Positions 57,506 to 64,000 of a stretch of DNA of 64,000 nucleotides are shown here, one piece after another. The stretch is from Pectinophora gossypiella. Its lineage: Eukaryota; Arthropoda; Insecta; Lepidoptera; Gelechiidae. Below the pieces are notes generated by a model that was given only the letters and a program-made list of their open reading frames with translations, made no database searches and was not told where the DNA came from. A program made the position numbers and the translations under genes. The DNA lies in assembly GCF_024362695.1 (NCBI RefSeq), contig NC_065420.1, positions 156,501 to 220,500 on the forward strand, read 5' to 3'. Position 1 is the stretch's first letter, and each line of letters opens with the position of its first letter.

Positions 57506-59090
57506 AATTTTACTTCCTTCCTTAAGATTCCAAATACAGTAATAATACTAGAAGACTTCTTAAACTTGCTAATCCAATAGGAACGTTTACAAAATATATT
57601 GTTACTAGCGGCATTGTTGTTGCATTGGTGTATTATACTGATAGTTACATTGCCAGAGGCTGTATAAAGTATAAAATAACAATAATATAAACACACACAA
57701 TCGATACCAGTGTAAGTAGATTACCAGTGGTGTGCAGTACGTAAGTGGGTGTCACGTGGTTCCAACACACGGCCAGTGTGTGGCCAGTCACACACATTAC
57801 ACGTAAGGCTGTCGCCAACGACGCATTCCTCACTTGTATTTAATATATCGTAGGCATATAATCCCGGGAGTATGTTCTATTAGTCATAAGTCAACATTGT
57901 ATACAGGGTGCTCTCTAAATTATAAGAAAAACGCATTATTGTAATTAAGTTTTATTATATAGCAATAAAATTGTAAAAATCGTTTTCTTCACACGAATAT
58001 TATTGATAGGTTACTCTGTTTGGGAATGTACACATTTTACAACAATAAATGATCTTATACACAATAACCGTCTCTATTGTATTTACAATATTATATTATA
58101 GTATAATACTCCGCATGTGATCCCCTAGTGCCTATTTCCCTTACTTACTTTAATTTGTTCCAGTTAACATGTAGTTAGTTCCGAGGTCGTATTAACAAAC
58201 TAGCAGACCATTCAAGTTTTAATAAAAAAATATATTCTATACCTAATGCATATAGTGCTTTGTAGGGCATTCTATATTCTAATCGACGTTCAAAATGCGG
58301 TAATCCATTTACAGCTAAAATTTAATCTATTTATGCATGTGACTTAAAATATTGCTAGAAAATTATTTTTCAGCTATCTAAATAACTCAATAACTTATCA
58401 TAATTAAATTAAAAGCTTGTCACATAGAAAGATCTACGATCTACTTAGTAAACCGGAATTATACTGTTACAAGAGACGCAATGTGGCGAGCGTCGCCGCC
58501 CAGTGGTCACACACTGCGGACATTCTCTATGACGAGCCTTTAAACGTTATACTACCTTGTTTTAAATAACAATATCTACATCGTATTATCCACTGGTATT
58601 CTTCTTGTCGTTTCGATTATGTATTATTTCATGTAAGCGACGGGGTGAGACAGTTCATTTTCAGATATATCACAAAAATGACAATGTAAAACAGACTAAA
58701 AAATATTTAATTGTTTAAGTGAGATAAATAGGGACATGTGTTTGATGGTGCGCGGGACGGTTCTTAAGAACCCTGACACTCGGGATACCTGCCAACACTA
58801 CTCACCATATAAACACTAAAATCTACGACGGTGAACGTGTAAGGCTGGTCACACTTTATATGTCTTTCCGTACGAATTCGACTCGTGCGTACACATGATC
58901 ATCTCAATCTTAATATGACAGCTAGCGCGCCCAAGTTCCGTACGAATCGGTAGTCATAGATCACTTGTCTCACGTATACATGCACGAAATAAATTCATTC
59001 GAAAGCTCATCCAATGTGCGACCGGTATGTTAGTGTTGCAGTATGCGATGCTGTGCTCACCCGCGTACACGGCGGCCCTCGCCGCTACGG
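57506..59090. other. Spacer between TBK1 and Vac14 3' ends
   Basis: AT-rich, including the Vac14 3' UTR (minus-strand AATAAA near 57950). No gene or complete repeat recognised. Confidence 0.4.
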
Positions 59091-59210
59091 CTACGAGCCC
59101 CCCCTGGGCGCGCAGCCCCGCTACGAGCCCCCCCTGGGCGCGCAGCCCCGCTACGAGCCCCCCCTGGGCGCGCAGCCCCGCTACGAGCCCCCCCTGGGCG
59201 CGCAGCCCCG
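59091..59210. repeat. Perfect 30-bp minisatellite, four units
   Basis: Four identical tandem copies of a 30-bp unit (CTACGAGCCCCCCCTGGGCG then CGCAGCCCCG). On the minus strand each unit supplies the Vac14 tail residues RGCAPRGGS and a TAG stop. Confidence 0.9.
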
Positions 59211-62200
59211 CGGCCGCTCCAGCATGGCGTGGCTGCGACGCGCCGCCTGCACGCGCTTGAACTCGGCCAGCAGCTCGTCCCAGGGGATGGCGGCGGCCGG
59301 CCCCGCGGGCGGCGCGCGGCTCCTGCGCGGCGTCGTCACATCAACAACAATACTAAGCATACACGCACCGCGCCCCAGTCTTACTTTAAATGGTCGTAAG
59401 CCGCGGGCGGGAACAATTACATTTTTGTATGAGTGTGACTGGCAGTTAGCGTTGCACTACATAGCGTGCTAATGAAATAAACAATTAGATACAAGTAGTC
59501 TAGATGATGGGAGTAAGGGGAGAACGGAGCATAACATCTATTCCGGCCCAACTGTCAACCTCACCTGCACGCGCCGAAAGGCGACGGCGACCAATGGGTT
59601 TCCGTGGTGCTCCCTGCTAGACAACAGACGGGGTTCTGACGACCGAGCAATGGCGGTATAACCATGCACCTCTATCGGGTAACCGTAGGGAAGAGGCAAC
59701 AGCGACCTTGGGATCTAAATAACCCCTAAAATGGCTGGTGCAGAAGGCAACGGGAAACCACTACACTATTATTTCCCTAGAAGTTAGCTTTATGAATGAA
59801 CAAGTCTTATATAGCCATGGCCCCGAGTTCCCGGCGTCCCTTAAGTGGGACAGGGGTGCGAAGAATCTCCGGGCGGAAAACACTTAAGGCAGGGACATGG
59901 AATGTGAGAAGTCTGAGGCAGGAGGAGTCTAGATGCAAACGATAGTAGTTGCTCAACACACTAACACTCCTTTAGAGGTATGAGATGGCCCTATAGTGAG
60001 TATAGCGCAAATGGTGTCGTGTAAAGGTAAGGCAGGCAATACAGACGGCTGCAGCTGGTGGTCGAGCGGCGCGCACTGCAGGCGCCGGCGCAGCGTGTGG
60101 AAGGCGTCGGACTGCGGCAGCAGCATCAGCAGCCCGTACAGCGCGCCGCGCAGCTCGCTTGCGCCCGGCCCGCCCAGCAGCTCCAGCCGCAGGTCTGCGG
60201 GGCACTCGGCTCAGCCTCCGTACGCCGTATCGGCGCACAGTGGCGGACACTCGTATCTACGCTCACGCTATCACGCCTATTACGGCGCAACGCTGTTGCG
60301 TGAGGGTGTACAAGGTACGTGCACATATTCTTAGTCGGTTTTTTTAGAAATCAATCGTGATTTGAATGATTGTCGTTCAATTACCATTTACATATTCTAA
60401 AGTTATCACTTCACGCTACATTTTCCAAGAAATAGGCATAGTAAGATCTTTGATATATACGAATACTTACATGCGAATATGGGAGATTCTATAAGTTGCA
60501 CCAGCTTGTCTACTTCAGTGAGGAAATCCACCGTGATCTCCAGGTCGCCGCTGAAATCTGGCTAAGGAAATATATTCTATTTTTTTTATACAGGGTGTTA
60601 GAGACATCGTAACGAAAAGTTTGAGGGATGATTCAGACCATGATTCTGAAATGATATTAAGTGGAATTTTCTGTCGCAAAAGTATGAAAAAATATTCATG
60701 AATTTTCCGAAAGGAAATTCCACTTGATATCAAGTTTCGTTTTCGTTACGGTGTCACTCATACCCGTACGTACTCGCACGGCTACCTGTATGTACTTGTA
60801 CGGGGTGTAAGTGACATCGTAACGAATACTAAAGGGGATAATTCAACTCATGATTCTGAGGTAATACCAAGTGGAAATTTCCATCTTTTACAAATAGGTA
60901 CAAATGTAATAAAGGATACAATGTGGCGATGAGCTGGTTGCAGTGGTGGTAGTTGTGGGTGAGCAGGCAGAGCGCCAGCAGCGACACGCCGCTGTGGCAC
61001 CAGCACGAGTACAGCGCCTTGAACAGCTCGTGCGTCGCCTGCGACAGCCAGCACGCGGGTCACCGGCGGCGGCCACAGCTACCACAGGCATGGGCCCGCA
61101 CTAGCTGCAGCTACACCTCCACTGGGCGTTGCACCACATCTGGCAGCACGGAACCGCAACTGTTCCGCCAGTGCTGCAGCACGCTGTCGCGTTCTTTTGC
61201 ATTTGGTGTGCTCACAGCATAGCGTGCGACAGCGTACTGTCGATTGCACATTCTCTTTTTCTCGCTCTAGCTAATAACGGTTCCGAGTGACAGAAGAGAA
61301 CAGAAGCATGGGAAAGTGCGATGCGGTGCGGCCAAATGTAGTTCAGCCCTTAAAACGGAATCGGAGTGAAACGTTTCAAGAAGTTTCATTGTAGGGGCAT
61401 ATTCCACCTTCACCTCGTAAAGACCACTACTAGGTACTAGTAAACTGAAGTGGATCACTAATCGACGAATCCGCGACGGACGTTGGCAACCCTTTGCGCT
61501 TCAATGTCGCTCAAATGGAAACGCAGCTTTAAGGTTACCAAAAAGTTAAAAAAAACTTTTGCGTTGATGTGGCGGGCCGGTGTCGGTACCTGTGTGTCGA
61601 AGGCGCGCAGCTGGTGCCGCAGGTGGTAGAGCTCTTGCGCGGTGAGCAGCAGCGTGCTGAGCACGGGCACCATGGTGGCCGCGAAGCCGGGCTCCGCCTC
61701 GCGCCGCAGCACCTGCGACACGGCGCGGTACACCGCCTCCGCGCTCAGCAGCACGCACAGCTGCCTGCACCACAAGCCTCGCGCTCACACACCCGCCACG
61801 CCCGCCCGGGGCTTGCACTTACGGTACAGATCGACACGTCACCGCCGCCTGCACGCGGTCTATCCCTCAAACTGTTAAAATCCTTTATAGAGTTATGAGA
61901 AACAAAAAAGGACGTAGGCATCAAAAATTCCGATATGAAAGATCCTATCCAGTGATGTGTGATCCTTTGTATCGGAATTACATTCCTACGTCTTTTTTTG
62001 ATTCTCATATCTCTACATCATCATGTCCGCTTACCTTTCATCTCATATCGCTATAAAGGATTTTAACACTTTAAAAGATCGAACGTGTACAGGTGGCAGT
62101 GATGTATCGATCTCTATTATAACCTACCCAAACGTCACTAAAGGAAGCAGTCTTTACGACACGTAGGTACATGACCTACTACTATTACACTATACAACAT

Positions 62201-63772
62201 ATAATAACTTAAACATTGTATATACGTCCCACCGTTGGGAAAAAGCACAGCACCGGCCTGCCGTCACCCACGCAGTCAGGCATTCATGAATATCGTGGTC
62301 GGCAATAACAATGTGTCGTCACTAGCCTGATGATGAAGGCGCCGCGGTCCTCGAGCAGGTTCTCGTCGGCCGCCAGCAGCCGCAGCAGCGCGCGCAGGAA
62401 CCGGTAGTAGTACGGGCTCGACTCCAGCTCGCCTGCACCGTCACATACACCGTACATCTCATTAACATACCATACAATTAACAAGGGATACTCTCCGCCC
62501 CGCACCGCTCCGAGCTACCTCACCTCACCCCCGACAATTCACCTGTGCAGTGTCTGTCCGGAGCGTGTCATTACCTCATTAGACTAAATGACAACTTGGG
62601 CACAAACATGGTGTAATGGGCTACTTGACAACCTAGTCGTACGTCAAAACGAAAGTTCGCTCTGGAGTTTGTATGGAAATACTGTCTTGTGACGTCGTCA
62701 ATAAACACGGTCAAACGTCGTACTCATACATACATACATACATAAACTCACGCCTATTTCCCACCGGGGTAAGCAGAGACTATAGAATTCCATTTGCTTC
62801 GATCCTGACACACTTCTCTTGCTTCCTCCACATTCATCAATCGCTTCATACACGCACGCCGGTTCAGAGTAGATCGTATTGAACCTTTTCTAAGGACATC
62901 TCCAATTTGGTCTTCATAAGTCCTTCTCGGTCTACCTCACTCATCGGTCGGTCGGTCGTACTCATCGTTACTCGATTTATAAACAAAATTCGAAAATAAG
63001 CCGCACAGTAAAACGACGTAGATTGATTTTTGACTATCTACGACCGGCTTCTATTTTTAGATTATCATTTTATACTTTATCTTTGACCCAGTCAAATACC
63101 CTATAATCACTAAGGGCGTGTTTGACAGGCGATAAACTGTTAGATAGTGTTGTGGCACACGTTTAGTGTGGAGCCCGCCAGGCGTGCTGTAGGTGTGTAC
63201 CGTCGGTGGCGGAGCAGGAGCAGACCTCGGCCAGCACGGCCAGGCCGCGGCGCACCACGTCGTCGGCGCCGTCCGCCAGCGACGCCGTCACGGCGCCCCA
63301 CAGGCACTCCGTCTGCTTCACCATCTGGACACAACGGCGCCGGCTGTCAACGTGCGGCCTCAGGGCGCGCCTCCACTCTCGTGGAATCGGAGCGAACGGA
63401 ACCGGGATTATTTTTAGGGTTCCAGTCCTATCGATAGTCCGCCCGATTTTGAGAGGGATGAATATTTTAATCAGGAAAAGTAGCCAGTTAAAATTTAACA
63501 AATAATCAGTTACTATGGCTAACTTACTAACACATAATAAAAAAAAATCATACCTCTGTGGGCAGCTTATTGTAGAGATGTAGTATCCAATCTAGCGCAG
63601 CAACTTTGGTGTGCACGGAGTTGTGGTGCAGCATCTGTGTGAGCACGCCCACCAGCGCCTGCAGCTGCAGCCGGCCCCCCTCCTCGCCGCCGCCCCCCTC
63701 CGCCTCCGCCGGGGGAGCCCCGCCATCGGGCGGCGGCGTGCCCCCCGGCTCGGGCACCACCAGCTTCGTCAG
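59181..63772 (-). CDS. Vac14: Vac14, PIKfyve complex scaffold (C-terminal part)
   Basis: HEAT-repeat scaffold that holds the PIKfyve lipid kinase and Fig4 phosphatase on endolysosomes for PI(3,5)P2 synthesis. Exons: 63772-63554, 63324-63201, 62432-62327, 61764-61590, 61038-60920, 60550-60471, 60194-60047 (or 60043), and a last exon from 59322 (or 59352) to 59181. Diagnostic stretches: HTKVAALDWILHLYNKLPTE, DVVRRGLAVLAEVCS, LLEDRGAFIIR then QLCVLLSAEAVYRAV, FAATMVPVLSTLLLTAQELY, GDLEITVDFLTEVDKLVQLI, then ELRGALYGLLMLLPQSDAFH, and the C-terminal PWDELLAEFKRVQAA. The first exon here is internal; the N-terminal half lies beyond 64000. The 62327 junction looks like a GC-AG intron. The final acceptor lacks a clear pyrimidine tract, so the last exon start is uncertain. 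The stop falls in a minisatellite. Confidence 0.9.
59500..59945 (+). mobile_element. RTE-type LINE 5' fragment in the last Vac14 intron
   Basis: Untranslated leader with AACGGGAAACCACTACACTA, then a frame opening GTWNVRSLRQEESRCK, the start of an RTE endonuclease domain, broken by a stop almost at once. Opposite strand to Vac14. Confidence 0.6.
60592..60885. mobile_element. Composite MITE, second copy (truncated)
   Basis: In a Vac14 intron. Starts CAGGGTGTTAGAGACATCGT; left half ends GTTACGGTGTCACTCATACC; the CTACCTGTATGTACTTGTAC spacer follows; the right half starts GGGGTGTAAGTGACATCGTA and breaks off near 60885. Same order as 26195-26690. Confidence 0.65.
61874..62067. mobile_element. Small MITE with perfect 17-bp inverted repeats
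   Basis: GTTAAAATCCTTTATAG at 61874-61890 and its exact inverse at 62051-62067; the interior pairs further (AGGACGTAGG with CCTACGTCTT). In the Vac14 intron between the exons at 61590 and 62327. Target duplication unclear. Confidence 0.6.
62690..62945 (+). repeat. Interspersed repeat in a Vac14 intron
   Basis: AACTCACGCCTATTTCCCAC, GGTAAGCAGAGAC, TTCGATCCTGACACACTTCT and TCCTCCACATTCATCAATCG in the order of the copy at 47950-48100; a (CATA)n run precedes it. Confidence 0.55.
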
Positions 63773-64000
63773 CTGGAAATTCACTGTCGCCGCCGTCTCT
63801 CTTATGCCTGATGCTGAGCTCAGGATTATCATATTGTGCCACAGTCGAGAATAGATTGGTCGACCGAAAAGCGCGGCGTTTGTTATATACGAACGAATAT
63901 ACACACAATATACGATGCGTCTATCGGTCGAAGCCCGTTGAATTTATCGCGACCCGTTTAAGTGTACAACGCGCAACCTCCTTATTGGCAGGCCTCTACT
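63773..64000. other. Vac14 intron at the right edge
   Basis: Upstream of the 3' splice site TTTCCAG for exon 63772-63554; no further exon recognised before the window ends. Confidence 0.5.

Noticed and set aside
59014..59472. Plus-strand frame with YEPPLGAQPR repeats
   Set aside because: Opposite-strand reading of the minisatellite at the end of Vac14; no other support.

Overview
This is a eukaryotic nuclear window, almost certainly from a moth or butterfly. The evidence is the set of lepidopteran repeats (Helitrons with the CGCGGAC..GTCGCGGGC 3' hairpin and CTAG end, hAT and other MITEs, RTE-type LINE tails, an RNase H-bearing LINE) together with spliced insect housekeeping genes. GC-rich exons sit in AT-rich introns and spacers that are heavily colonised by transposons.

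Layout, left to right: 1-9.8 kb is repeats: a transposase fragment, Helitron copy 1, and a full-length LINE (4098-9769) with both ORFs open and a target-site duplication. Uroporphyrinogen-III synthase (+) follows, then Helitron copy 2 (same length as copy 1, no difference noticed). Two small four-TM MARVEL-like genes lie on the minus strand (13.4-19.6 kb). At 20.3-21.0 kb are two hAT MITEs packed with TATCGATA. A LOTUS/Tudor piRNA-pathway gene (tejas/TDRD5-like, -) spans 22.8-29.3 kb, head to head with the complex I subunit ND-30/NDUFS3 (+, 30.7-31.5 kb). Cactin (-) spans 32.8-46.0 kb in 12 exons; its 8.1-kb intron holds a 2.5-kb palindrome and Helitron copy 3. Head to head with Cactin is a TBK1/IKK-epsilon kinase (+, 46.8-57.5 kb), whose introns carry a palindromic Tc1 element, a long inverted-repeat element and LINE remnants. 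The last 6.4 kb holds the C-terminal exons of Vac14 (-), whose 5' part lies beyond the right edge.

How the genes relate: Cactin and TBK1 share a roughly 0.7-kb divergent promoter region and both belong to or touch Rel/NF-kB signalling. Tejas (piRNA silencing of transposons) and ND-30 form a second divergent pair. The rest are unrelated housekeeping genes. Exon models were built by hand from GT(GC)/AG sites; reading phases close through all internal coding exons of tejas, Cactin and TBK1.

Most notable: (1) the TBK1 stop codon UAG is followed in frame by 203 sense codons ending in a CaaX-like C-I-L-A terminus, a strong candidate for stop-codon readthrough making a prenylated isoform; (2) the Cactin start codon is split by an intron (AT|G); (3) TATCGATA-array MITEs; (4) several independent palindromic transposon structures; (5) a Vac14 C-terminus ending in the first unit of a 30-bp minisatellite in which every unit carries the stop codon, plus a probable GC-AG intron.
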